From Salegentibacter agarivorans (GTDB lineage Bacteria > Bacteroidota > Bacteroidia > Flavobacteriales > Flavobacteriaceae), in the NCBI RefSeq assembly GCF_900113135.1, contig NZ_FOOH01000035.1:1-32427 (forward strand): a stretch of DNA of 32,427 bases, given 5' to 3'. The notes beneath the pieces are model-generated. The model searched no databases, was not told the DNA's origin, and saw only the letters and a program-made list of their open reading frames with translations. This document shows, one piece after another, positions 1 through 8,312 of the stretch (position 1 is the stretch's first letter; each line of letters begins with the position of its first letter). A program made the translations under genes and the position numbers.

Positions 1-741
1 GGTGGTATCCTCGCAAGTCGGCTGTTGAGAAGCACTAGCTTCTGGTTGTGCAGGACTTCCTTCATTTTCTTCAATCACAATTGCTTCAGAAATCGCTTCG
101 CAATCTCCATTGCTGGCTTGTACAAAATAAGTTCCAGCAGTTAAATCAAGGAATTCCGCATTTTCAATAGAGCTATTTAATTCATTTTGATTTTCATCTA
201 AAAGAGTATAAGTAATTCCGTCATCAGTAATTACTGAAACCGTTCCTGTAATATCTTTGCAAGTTGGTTGCTGAGAAACAATGGTTTCTGGTTGCGCGGG
301 ATTTCCTTTGTTTTCTTCGATAATTATATCCTTAGAGGGCTGGGAGATACACTCATCTTCATTTTGAGCATATATCACGTAAGTTCCAGGAGAAAGCTCT
401 TCAAAAATGTTTGACTCCTGAAAAATTTCGCCATCCAGACTGTACATATATCCCTCAGTAGCATTTACCGTAATCTTTCCCGTTTCAAGATTACAGGTGG
501 GTTGAGTTACTACTATGGTTTCAGGAGTTTCTGCTATGGCTGGTGCAGGTAGAACTTCAAAACTATTGGTTGTAAAAACACATTCATTTAAAGCAACTGA
601 TAGGGTATAAACCCCTGGAGATAATGAACTAGTAGCATTCTTTAACTCAAGATTGCCTGTAGTTGAATTCAGTTCATATATATAATCTGTATTAAAATTG
701 GTGATTGTCAATACTCCATTTTCATTCTCACAGGTGGGATC
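1..741 (-). repeat. Tandem ~240-bp coding repeats (SprB-like modules)
   Basis: Inside the large secreted protein gene, a Pro-Thr-Cys opening recurs with its motif codons beginning at 741, 504, 270 and 24 on the minus strand, giving periods of 237, 234 and 246 bases (79, 78 and 82 residues). Each unit has the pattern PTC...TG.(I/V).V...Y......F..L..GTY.(V)....C. The link segments of the last units share NKGNPAQPE / NEGSPAQPE. The array continues out of the window, so the copy number is unknown. Confidence 0.8.
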
Positions 742-3201
742 TTTTTTAGTAAAAACAGGCTCCAGTTGTGTTTTAATATTTTCTAACGTAAGCGATTGTT
801 GAACATCTATATTTCCACATTCATAAGTAATTCTGAAGATTCGCTGATAAACCGCAGGAGATTGTTGTTGTAAAAAATCCTTATAGCTTATACTTTCAAT
901 CTCTTCAGTAAAAGAAATGCTTCCACCTAAATCTGTAAATACTTGCTGAGAAATAGTGGTAAATTCATTTGACAAGGCCGGAATGGAGTCGTCTGTAAAA
1001 TCGTTATCACAAGTTTGAATTGTTTGATTTTGTGGTGCGGTAATTTCCGGTTCTCCTATTACAGAAATCTTAATGGGAGCTCTGTTGGGACTTATACAGC
1101 TTGCCGATTCTCCTTCAGCAACGTAATAGATGAATTCACCAGACTGCGAAGTAGATGGAATAATTTGAATTTCGGGTGAAGTATCTTCTTCGCTGGTATA
1201 GTAATATAAATTGAAATCGGGATTACTGGGTACAGCTGTTAATGGATCGGCTTCATCGTTCAGACAATAAGTGATTGATTCAGTTTCAGGTACCGAAGCT
1301 ATAGTTGTAATTTCTATAGTAAAGGGTATTGCGCAATTCTCGGTTCCCGGGATTACCGCATAATATTCACCCGAATTATTTGGAATGGGATTATTGGTAG
1401 TATACTCGGTACTATTATTAGTTACCGGAGATTCGTTAAAGAATCTTGTTCCGTTAGGAAACCCAGAATTAATTTCAGCAATACCTATTGGTTCTTCTCT
1501 ATTACAATAAACAAATTTCCTGGCTTCATCTGAATTTTGGCAATTTTCAGCTCGAAAATTGGTAGCGTCTATGGCTACTTCAAAAGGAGTAGTAATAGGT
1601 TCACCCTGGCAGGTTCCTTCGGTTTCATATCCCTGAATAAGGTCTTTGTTTTGAAAAGTAGTACCGGTTATAGCTCCGCGACCACTAATATTTCCATTAA
1701 ATCTTATAAGATCAAAACCCGGGCAGATATTGGAAAGAATAGTACAATTCTTAGTTACCCCAAATTTTATAGTGAGATCGGCTAAAACATCATTGGTACT
1801 GTTGGCTAGCGGTAATTCATCTATTTCCCAAACTATAGATCCGGTTGCACCTAAAGTGGGATCAAAATATACTTCATTATTTTGCGGACTGGGAGAGAAA
1901 TAAAAATTGGTTGAAAGACCATTAGGAAGATAATCGGCGTTATATGGAACCGGAATTACCACTTTTACGTCTTCTACATTCTCGGTCCCTTTATTTTTTA
2001 ATTCAACCTTATAGCTTAATTCGTCACCGGGTACTGCATTATATGGTGGATTGCCCGCTATATTTCCATTTATTGCGCTTAAAGAGGAAATCCCTTCAAT
2101 TTCAGGAATGTAAGCGTCTACAGACATGGCAATTGAAAAAATGGAATAGGTGTCCTGGGTAGAACCATACCTAAAGGTGGTACTGGTTTGGTTATTATCT
2201 ATAACTGAATTCCCCGCATTTGGAATATTGAACATGCTAATGTCTATTCCGGTATTATTAGTATAATTTGGTGTTCTTGAAGAACCATTATTTTGAATAG
2301 AAGAATTGAAGAAATTATTAGTAGTGTTTTGTTCGTGAGAAAGACTTAACCAGGCATTATTACTATTCTTTTTTATCTGAAAATAATCTCCTGAAATTCC
2401 TACATCACCCTCGCCGGCCATTATTCCCATTTTCATATTTACGGGGCCAGATTGCGCGGTATTAAATCCCGAAACAGGAAGTTCATAATGTGCCACAACA
2501 TTCCCTTCAACATGAGCATAGCCATCAAAAACGGTAACATCCCTCCAATCCATTTGTGAATTTTCATAGATCACAATCATTCCCCATCCGCCGTAAAAAC
2601 CGGTAGTACCACCGTTACCTTCAGTTAGTTCCATATCGGCAACCCAATATTCCCCCGTACCATTATTTTTCACTAAATCGGTTACTTCTACATAAGCAGC
2701 ATACATATCTGATGGTCCAGGGAAAAGAATATCATTAACATTTGCGCTAATAGTTTGATAAGCGGAGTTATTTGGACCTTTTACTTTGATGTTTCTTTTA
2801 GCATTGGTCTTTCCAGAATTATTGGTACGCCCAGACCAATAAAGTCCGGCATAAATTATATTAGAGCACTCAGGATTTGCTCCATTTTCGTTTGAAAATT
2901 CAAGAACAGCTGCAGAAGAGTTTTTGGTGGAAGACTCGTTGTCTTCGTCTACAAATTGCATTAAATTGTTACTGTTATTTGTATTTTCCCCATAGGAAAA
3001 AAGGCTAAGATTGGTGTTGCCAATCATAGTGAAGTCTCCCTTAATATTATAGATCTTTTTTGATGTAGAATATTGGGAAGTTCGTTGCTTAAATTCCTTA
3101 TATACCTGTGCGTTAACAGCCGTATTGAAAAATAAAACGGTAAATGTTATCAACACGAATCTTATAGCGGTAAACTGATTTCTAAAGTAGTTTTTTTTCA
3201 T
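1..3201 (-). CDS. Giant secreted repeat protein, SprB/adhesin-like (partial, C-terminus outside window)
   Basis: An open frame of 1,067 codons runs from ATG at 3201 off the left edge, so the C-terminus is missing. Residues 1-31 form a signal peptide (basic start, hydrophobic core, cleavage near VNA|Q). Roughly the first 330 residues form an Asn/Gly/Thr-rich beta-type region. A DUF11-like repeat follows (around PGDELSYKVELKNKG), then several Cys-containing extracellular modules. From about residue 820 there are tandem ~80-residue repeats, each opening with P-T-C and carrying an L-x-x-G-x-Y motif. This architecture is typical of Bacteroidota surface proteins exported by the type IX system and often linked to gliding or adhesion. 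A C-terminal sorting domain is expected beyond the window but not seen. A small secreted protein is encoded 26 bases upstream on the same strand, probably co-transcribed. The class is fairly sure; the exact function and ligand are unknown. Confidence 0.85.
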   Translation of the reverse strand, partial: MKKNYFRNQFTAIRFVLITFTVLFFNTAVNAQVYKEFKQRTSQYSTSKKIYNIKGDFTMIGNTNLSLFSYGENTNNSNNLMQFVDEDNESSTKNSSAAVLEFSNENGANPECSNIIYAGLYWSGRTNNSGKTNAKRNIKVKGPNNSAYQTISANVNDILFPGPSDMYAAYVEVTDLVKNNGTGEYWVADMELTEGNGGTTGFYGGWGMIVIYENSQMDWRDVTVFDGYAHVEGNVVAHYELPVSGFNTAQSGPVNMKMGIMAGEGDVGISGDYFQIKKNSNNAWLSLSHEQNTTNNFFNSSIQNNGSSRTPNYTNNTGIDISMFNIPNAGNSVIDNNQTSTTFRYGSTQDTYSIFSIAMSVDAYIPEIEGISSLSAINGNIAGNPPYNAVPGDELSYKVELKNKGTENVEDVKVVIPVPYNADYLPNGLSTNFYFSPSPQNNEVYFDPTLGATGSIVWEIDELPLANSTNDVLADLTIKFGVTKNCTILSNICPGFDLIRFNGNISGRGAITGTTFQNKDLIQGYETEGTCQGEPITTPFEVAIDATNFRAENCQNSDEARKFVYCNREEPIGIAEINSGFPNGTRFFNESPVTNNSTEYTTNNPIPNNSGEYYAVIPGTENCAIPFTIEITTIASVPETESITYCLNDEADPLTAVPSNPDFNLYYYTSEEDTSPEIQIIPSTSQSGEFIYYVAEGESASCISPNRAPIKISVIGEPEITAPQNQTIQTCDNDFTDDSIPALSNEFTTISQQVFTDLGGSISFTEEIESISYKDFLQQQSPAVYQRIFRITYECGNIDVQQSLTLENIKTQLEPVFTKKDPTCENENGVLTITNFNTDYIYELNSTTGNLELKNATSSLSPGVYTLSVALNECVFTTNSFEVLPAPAIAETPETIVVTQPTCNLETGKITVNATEGYMYSLDGEIFQESNIFEELSPGTYVIYAQNEDECISQPSKDIIIEENKGNPAQPETIVSQQPTCKDITGTVSVITDDGITYTLLDENQNELNSSIENAEFLDLTAGTYFVQASNGDCEAISEAIVIEENEGSPAQPEASASQQPTCEDTT

Positions 3202-3227
3202 ATTCCTGAAATTTATGAGGGCAATAT

Positions 3228-3734
3228 TTATTGCTCTGTAGTAGTTCTGTAAAGAACTTTTACGTTAGAAGTATTTTTTAGCATATCCTGAATATTAGAT
3301 ACACTACATTCAAAATCACATTCAATTAAAACATATTTTAAAGCAGTACTTTTAATAGAACTTAGATCTAAACTTGTATATAAATTGTTTGAGGAATGCT
3401 TAATTAGAATTAAAACAACACTTTGCAATTCGGTTTTAATCTTGGAGATATTTGATAAATAATTAGAGGGTACAATTACCAGTTTTGGCGCTCCATCTCC
3501 CATTTTGGCGTGCTCATTTTCCTGAACAACTATTAGCGGATTTAATTCGAAAACTAGATTCTTAAGATTTTCTATTTCCCCAGAGTCAAAATTTTGTTGA
3601 TTTCGGGTTGGAGTAGATTGTTCTCCTATTAATTGGTCAAAATTGGTAATCGAGTAATTTTCCTGCGCATTGCCAATAAAAGTATTAGCAAACAATACAA
3701 GGATTAGGAGTTTAAAGAGTGAATTCATTTTCAT
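3228..3734 (-). CDS. Small secreted protein of unknown function
   Basis: The open frame extends upstream to a TTG at 3824, but ATG at 3734 is preferred because it gives a clean signal peptide: MKMN, a hydrophobic run of Leu/Ile/Val/Phe, then FIGNAQ with cleavage before Gln. The preferred protein is 168 residues. The mature part has no recognised domain. It is rich in Leu, Ile, Asn and Ser, and near the C-terminus has two Cys in the segment IECDFECSV. The stop lies 26 bases before the start of the giant secreted protein, so the two are probably one transcript and this product may be an accessory factor. That link is inference from position only. ATG at 3728 is a near-equivalent start. Confidence 0.65.
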   Translation of the reverse strand: MKMNSLFKLLILVLFANTFIGNAQENYSITNFDQLIGEQSTPTRNQQNFDSGEIENLKNLVFELNPLIVVQENEHAKMGDGAPKLVIVPSNYLSNISKIKTELQSVVLILIKHSSNNLYTSLDLSSIKSTALKYVLIECDFECSVSNIQDMLKNTSNVKVLYRTTTEQ

Positions 3735-3749
3735 AATTCTATAGTTCTG

Positions 3750-3833
3750 TTTCCCGTTTTTCAAGGGAAAAATTATTTTAAATTTTGGCATAAAAAGGTC
3801 ACTGATCCTTAGGGGAAGGATCAAACAAGGGTA
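3750..3833 (-). promoter_or_regulatory. Structured leader and possible promoter of the secreted-protein operon
   Basis: Two hairpins stand between the likely start at 3734 and a possible -7 element. One pairs TTTCCC (3750-3755) with GGGAAA (3765-3770). The other pairs GATCCTT (3804-3810) with AAGGATC (3816-3822). On the minus strand TACCCTTG (3826-3833) differs from the TAnnTTTG consensus at one position and would place the transcript start just before the outer hairpin. No TTG is seen at the expected -33 distance. The hairpins are direct observation; a regulatory role is inference. Confidence 0.35.
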
Positions 3834-4130
3834 GTTTTTTAAAATATTTAAGAATGTGAGATTTACATTTTGAAAACTTTTGGGGTAAGTTTTAATAGGA
3901 AAGTATGGGGGATGACCTATTTTAAATGTTAATCTTAGGATAAAATTACAGTGAATAATCTTTAAAAGACCAAATTGTCTTTTTTTTTAGATTAAAACCT
4001 ATTTATTTTCGGTGAATGGTAATATTGAAGTAAAAAATACGGGAAATCAGGTGGTTAATATTTCAAATAAACGTTTTTAGCCATTGTTTAAAAGAATTTA
4101 CAACTGCAGAAAAACCTTAGGTTTAAACAT
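3834..4130. other. Intergenic stretch without a supported gene
   Basis: About 300 AT-rich bases between the secreted-protein operon and the terminator of the upstream lipoprotein gene. No convincing reading frame, RNA gene or repeat was found on either strand. It includes a T9 run near 3980 and the 10-mer GGTGGTTAAT (about 4052), which recurs in the terminator arm at 4149 and is probably coincidence. Confidence 0.5.
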
Positions 4131-4155
4131 AAAAAAACCACCGAATAAGGTGGTT
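4131..4155 (-). terminator. Rho-independent terminator of the lipoprotein gene
   Basis: Read on the minus strand, AACCACC (4155-4149) and GGTGGTT (4142-4136) form a 7-bp stem with a 6-base loop, followed at once by a T run (4137-4131). It lies 28 bases after the lipoprotein stop at 4183. Confidence 0.8.
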
Positions 4156-4182
4156 AATTATATAAAAAGTTGAGGTAATTAA

Positions 4183-4665
4183 TTAGTTTTGTTCATACAT
4201 TAAAATTCTATGTTGTTCCCCTTCTATTAAAGGGTGTTCTTGCAGGTCTATTTCATAGATAAAACCTTCTTCTATAGTTGTAAAAATATCATATTCGTCC
4301 TGTACCGTATAACCTAATTCCTGCCTTGCATAATCTATCCAGGTTTGGTAAGTAGGGACATCCATTTTATTTTTATTAGAGATAACCGTTAAAAAGTCGT
4401 CTTGAATTTCTATAGTATAACGAGCACTTTTACCGTTTTTACTGGTTTTTTGATCTATCCAATTCCCTTCATCCATTTTTGAAATTTGAAGTTCACTTAA
4501 ATTTTGAGGGTTAAAATCTACAGCATAAACTACGTGATTTCTGGTATAGCTATCTGGATTTGTCATTCCAGCGGTACAGCTTCCTAAACTTATAGCAAGA
4601 ATAATAAGAGAAGCCTTAGTGAGTATTTGATTTTTAAATTGGAAAAAATTCTTATAAAAATTCAT
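4183..4665 (-). CDS. Putative lipoprotein, unknown function
   Basis: The frame can be opened at a TTG (4671), but ATG at 4665 is the better start and gives 160 residues. A lipoprotein signal is clear: Lys-containing N-region, hydrophobic LIILAISLGSC with lipobox LGSC and the modified Cys at residue 30, so the product should be anchored in a membrane by lipid. The mature part is acidic and Tyr-rich, without a recognised domain. It contains a stretch of beta type (RYTIEIQDDFLTVIS) and ends EGEQHRILMYEQN. It is a single-gene unit with its own terminator and is divergent from pdxH. Its role is unknown. Confidence 0.7.
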   Translation of the reverse strand: MNFYKNFFQFKNQILTKASLIILAISLGSCTAGMTNPDSYTRNHVVYAVDFNPQNLSELQISKMDEGNWIDQKTSKNGKSARYTIEIQDDFLTVISNKNKMDVPTYQTWIDYARQELGYTVQDEYDIFTTIEEGFIYEIDLQEHPLIEGEQHRILMYEQN

Positions 4666-4671
4666 TTGCAA

Positions 4672-4979
4672 TTTAATTTTAGTTCAATTTAATAATGGCG
4701 ATTAGTTAAATGTTTTGAACAAAATTAAGCGATATCACTCTTTATATGTATTATTATTAATGTTTTTAGTTATATCGCATTATTATTAGATAAAATGTAA
4801 TGGAATGCATTTCGTCGGTGTTTTTGGTCGAACTTATTTGCAGAACATAGAAATGAGTGCAGTTCGTCTATATTTAGTTCTTTTTTCTATTTGCATTTCA
4901 ACTATAAAAAGCAGAATCTTATCTCAAAATTTTTCCGGCTTCAGCCTAAAACTTGTAAATTGCAGCAAAGCAAAACACA
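4672..4979. other. Divergent intergenic region between lipoprotein gene and pdxH
   Basis: About 308 AT-rich bases that must hold the promoters of two divergent genes. An imperfectly placed inverted repeat, GCGATAT (4729-4735) with ATATCGC (4772-4778), spans a 36-base spacer with repeated ATTATTATTA tracts and could bind a regulator. Just before pdxH, GTAAATTGCAG (about 4955) resembles a degenerate -7 element. A 63-codon frame at 4805-4996 overlaps pdxH and has no coding character, so it is not annotated. Confidence 0.4.
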
Positions 4980-5627
4980 ATGCAAAAGAGCCTTGATGAT
5001 TACCGAAAAAGCTATGGAAAAAGCGAACTTTTAGAAGATAATGTCCCGTCTTTTCCACTGCCGCTTTTTACCGCCTGGTTTGAGGAGGCGGAAGAGCATC
5101 CTGAAATAGCAGAAGTAAATGCTATGAGTCTCGCCACCTGTGGAATAGAAGGATTTCCAAAAAATCGTATAGTACTTTTAAAGTCTTTTGGTGAAATGGG
5201 TTTCAGTTTTTATACTAATTATAATTCTGAAAAAGCCCGGGATATTGAAGAAAATCCAAGAGTTTGTTTATCCTTTTTCTGGCCACCATTAGAACGGCAG
5301 GTAATTATTAAAGGTGTTGCAATGAAAACTACCGAAGAAGAATCTGCAGCTTATTTTGGTTCCAGACCCCGGGGAAGTCAATTAGGCGCCTGGGCTTCTA
5401 ACCAAAGTAATGTTTTAAGCTCCCGCGAAGAACTGGAAGAACAGTTAAAAGAAATTGAAGAAAGATATCAAAATAAAGATGTAGATAAACCACCTCACTG
5501 GGGCGGTTATCTGGTAACCCCCAGAAGTTTTGAATTCTGGCAGGGTAGAAATAACCGTTTGCACGATAGGATAATCTATGAATTTATAGAACAGGATACC
5601 TGGGAACGTAACCGTTTAGCACCTTAA
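4980..5627 (+). CDS. pdxH: Pyridoxamine 5'-phosphate oxidase
   Basis: The product is a 215-residue FMN-dependent oxidase that converts pyridoxamine- or pyridoxine-phosphate to pyridoxal 5'-phosphate, the last step of vitamin B6 synthesis and salvage in the cytoplasm. Family motifs are all present and in order: an N-terminal helix region, RIVLLKSF, FYTNYNSEKA, LSFFWPPLERQVIIKG, SQLGAWASNQS, PPHWGGYLVTP, EFWQGRNNRLHDR, and the terminal ERNRLAP that ends this family. Length is normal. The ATG at 4980 begins the typical MQKSLDDYRKSYGK N-terminus. It leads a co-directional run pdxH-sixA-ppk1-ppx with an 10-base gap to the next gene. Confidence 0.97.
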   Translation: MQKSLDDYRKSYGKSELLEDNVPSFPLPLFTAWFEEAEEHPEIAEVNAMSLATCGIEGFPKNRIVLLKSFGEMGFSFYTNYNSEKARDIEENPRVCLSFFWPPLERQVIIKGVAMKTTEEESAAYFGSRPRGSQLGAWASNQSNVLSSREELEEQLKEIEERYQNKDVDKPPHWGGYLVTPRSFEFWQGRNNRLHDRIIYEFIEQDTWERNRLAP

Positions 5628-5637
5628 AATTGAAATT

Positions 5638-6123
5638 ATGAAACGATTAATTCTAGTGAGACACGGCAAATCGTCCTGGGGAAATAATTTACCAGATGAA
5701 AAAAGACCGCTTAAGAAACGTGCTTATAACGATGCTGAGGTAGTTTTGAAAACCTTTAAGGAATTTCAAAGTGGAAATTTAACTTTATGGAGCAGTCACG
5801 CAGTTAGGGCAAACACCACGGCAAATCTTTTTAAAGACGAAATGGAAATACCCGATGATAGATTCACCGTAAAAAAAGAACTTTATACGTTTGATGAAAG
5901 TCAATTACTCTCTGTAATTAAAACCTGCCCCGATAATGTAGAAATACTCATGGTATTTGGGCATAATCCCGCAATGACGGGTTTGGTTAATCGGTTAGGC
6001 GATAAACCTATAGACAATTTACCTACTACAGGACTTTGTGTAATAGATTTTGATTTAAATTCCTGGAAAGACATTGAAACCGGTAAAACTTTACTACAAT
6101 TATTCCCCAAAAACTTACGCTAA
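5638..6123 (+). CDS. SixA-type histidine phosphatase family protein
   Basis: The 161-residue product belongs to the histidine phosphatase (phosphoglycerate-mutase-like) superfamily, SixA-sized branch. The N-terminal LILVRHGKSSW contains the catalytic RHG triad (His9). A second arginine lies in SSHAVRANTTA and the second catalytic His in VFGHNPAMTGLVNRL. SixA of E. coli dephosphorylates a phosphohistidine on a phosphotransferase protein; the substrate here is not known. It lies 10 bases after pdxH and only three bases before ppk1, so it is almost surely translated with ppk1. That suggests, but does not prove, a role linked to phosphate or polyphosphate metabolism. Confidence 0.9.
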   Translation: MKRLILVRHGKSSWGNNLPDEKRPLKKRAYNDAEVVLKTFKEFQSGNLTLWSSHAVRANTTANLFKDEMEIPDDRFTVKKELYTFDESQLLSVIKTCPDNVEILMVFGHNPAMTGLVNRLGDKPIDNLPTTGLCVIDFDLNSWKDIETGKTLLQLFPKNLR

Positions 6124-6126
6124 TTT

Positions 6127-8250
6127 ATGCCGCAAAGAAAATATTTAAACAGGGAACTCAGCTGGTTACAATTTAATGCCCGGGTTTTACAGGAAGCCGA
6201 AGATGAAACTGTTCCACTTATAGAACGATTAAGATTTCTGGGAATTTTCTCTAATAATTTAGACGAATTTTTTAAAGTAAGGTATGCTACCGTAAAAAGA
6301 ATTGACCTGGCAGGAAAAGCAGGAAAAAGCGTTCTGGGCGGAATTAAAGCCAGCAAACTACTTGAAGAAATTACCCAAATAGTAATTGAACAACAAGCCG
6401 AAAGCCTTAAGATTTTAGACGATATTCAGCATCAGTTAAAAGATTATAATATTCATATTATTAATGAGAAACAGGTTTCTGCTACGCAGCAAAAATTCAT
6501 TAAAAACTTTTTCCTTTCCAAAGTAAGTCCGGCCCTTGTAACTATAATTCTTAATGATCTTCCTGAAATTCCAAGTTTAAAAGACAGTGCAGCCTATTTA
6601 GCCGTAAAGATGGTGATGAAAGAGGAAAAGCCTCAAAAAGGAATTTCAAAAGTGCTGGATAAAACCGAAAAAGACCGCAAATATGTTCTAATTGAAATTC
6701 CTCGAAGCATAGAACGCTTCGTAGTGCTTCCAGAAGAAAATGGGAAGCAGTATATAATCCTGTTAGACGATTTAATTCGATATAACCTGGGTACAATTTT
6801 TAATATTTTTGAATACGAAAGTATTTCGGCACATATGATAAAGATTACTCGGGATGCCGAGTTGGACATAGACAGTGACCTGAGTAAAAGTTTTATTGAA
6901 AAGATTTCCAGTAGTGTAAAAGATAGAATTAAGGGGGAGCCGGTAAGATTTGTTTACGATATGAACATTGCCGATGATACTTTGTCTTATTTAATGAATA
7001 AAATGGGCATAGAATCTACCGATAGTATTATTCCCGGTGGGCGTTACCATAATAGGCGTGATTATATGAATTTTCCCAGTCTTGGCCGTGAAGATTTACT
7101 TTATAAACCTATAGAGCCTTTGCCAATTCCTGGGCTTATATTACAAACCAGTTTGTTTGGAAGTATTGCCAGGAAAGATTATCTATTGTATGCACCATAC
7201 CAAAGTTTTGCCTATACTGTTAAGTTTTTAAGGGAAGCCGCCTTAGATCCAAAGGTGAAAACTATAAAAATCACTATTTACAGATTGGCAAAAATATCTC
7301 ATATTGCCAGCTCTTTGATTAATGCTGTAAAAAATGGCAAAAAGGTAATTGTGCAAATTGAATTACGCGCTCGTTTTGATGAAGTTGCCAATATTCGCTA
7401 TGCTGAACAAATGCAAGCAGAAGGGGTTCAGCTTATTTTTGGCGTGCCGGGTTTAAAAGTTCATTGTAAAGCCTGTGTAATAGAGCGGGAAGAAGAAGGT
7501 AAAACAAAGCGCTATGGCTTTATTAGTACCGGTAATTTTAACGAATCTACTTCTCGCATCTATACCGATTATACCTTATTCACCGCTCATCCCGAAATTT
7601 TGAAAGAAGTGAATAAAGTTTTCGACTTCTTTGAGATCAATTATAAAGTAAATAAATACAAACATTTAATAGTTTCTCCGCATTACAGCAGAAATACTTT
7701 TGTAGGCCTTATTCAAAAGGAGATTGAAAATGCCCGCGAAGGGAAACCTTCCGGCATTGCGCTTAAGCTTAATAGTCTTTCAGATTATCCTATGATAGAT
7801 AAACTGTACCAGGCAAGCCAGGCCGGTGTGAAGATCAAGCTTATTGTACGTGGGGTTTGTTGTCTTATTCCCGGTGTAGAAGGTTTAAGCGAAAATATTG
7901 AAGCGATAAGTATTGTAGATAAATTCCTGGAGCATCCGCGGGTATTTATATTCAAAAATGGGGGAAATTCCAAGGTTTACATTTCTTCAGCAGATTGGAT
8001 GACCAGAAACCTTGACCTTCGTGTGGAGATTTCCTGCCCAATTTATGATGAAGAAATTAAACAGGAAATTATTGAAACTTTTGATATTAGCTGGAACGAT
8101 AATGTAAAAGCAAGGACAATTACCTCTAAGCACGATAATGCCTATAGAAACTGCAGTACAAAAAAACTGCGTTCCCAGTTTGAACTTTACGATTATTATT
8201 TAAAAAAATTACCCGGCACCAAACCGGAAAAGAATAAAAAAAATAGATAA
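6127..8250 (+). CDS. ppk1: Polyphosphate kinase 1
   Basis: The 707-residue product reversibly polymerises the gamma-phosphate of ATP into inorganic polyphosphate. The N-terminal domain opens with LNRELSWLQFNARVL and FLGIFSNNLDEFFKVR, both hallmarks of PPK1. The catalytic half has YRLAK...I, QIELRARFDE and VPGLKVHCKACVIER; His446 in this last motif is the expected autophosphorylated histidine. STGNFNESTSRIYTDYTLFT and HPRVFIFKNGGNSKVYISSADWMTRNLD complete the two phospholipase-D-like active-site halves. Length is normal. It follows the SixA-like gene by three bases and is followed by ppx after 62 bases, placing synthesis and breakdown of polyphosphate in one transcription block. Confidence 0.97.
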   Translation: MPQRKYLNRELSWLQFNARVLQEAEDETVPLIERLRFLGIFSNNLDEFFKVRYATVKRIDLAGKAGKSVLGGIKASKLLEEITQIVIEQQAESLKILDDIQHQLKDYNIHIINEKQVSATQQKFIKNFFLSKVSPALVTIILNDLPEIPSLKDSAAYLAVKMVMKEEKPQKGISKVLDKTEKDRKYVLIEIPRSIERFVVLPEENGKQYIILLDDLIRYNLGTIFNIFEYESISAHMIKITRDAELDIDSDLSKSFIEKISSSVKDRIKGEPVRFVYDMNIADDTLSYLMNKMGIESTDSIIPGGRYHNRRDYMNFPSLGREDLLYKPIEPLPIPGLILQTSLFGSIARKDYLLYAPYQSFAYTVKFLREAALDPKVKTIKITIYRLAKISHIASSLINAVKNGKKVIVQIELRARFDEVANIRYAEQMQAEGVQLIFGVPGLKVHCKACVIEREEEGKTKRYGFISTGNFNESTSRIYTDYTLFTAHPEILKEVNKVFDFFEINYKVNKYKHLIVSPHYSRNTFVGLIQKEIENAREGKPSGIALKLNSLSDYPMIDKLYQASQAGVKIKLIVRGVCCLIPGVEGLSENIEAISIVDKFLEHPRVFIFKNGGNSKVYISSADWMTRNLDLRVEISCPIYDEEIKQEIIETFDISWNDNVKARTITSKHDNAYRNCSTKKLRSQFELYDYYLKKLPGTKPEKNKKNR

Positions 8251-8312
8251 TTGGCCTCAACCTCAAATCTTTATAAACCTCACCTGGTGAGAAAATAGAA
8301 AAATTTTATCTC

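Noticed and set aside
1537-2162. Two plus-strand frames of 82 and 72 codons
   Set aside because: They lie antisense to the giant secreted protein, whose frame is open and motif-rich throughout.
4052-4158. Direct repeat GGTGGTTAAT at about 4052 and 4149
   Set aside because: Only ten bases; one copy is the arm of a terminator hairpin, so chance is the simplest explanation.
4805-4996. A 63-codon frame upstream of and overlapping pdxH
   Set aside because: It overlaps the well-supported pdxH start in another frame, has no recognisable motif, and covers the promoter region.
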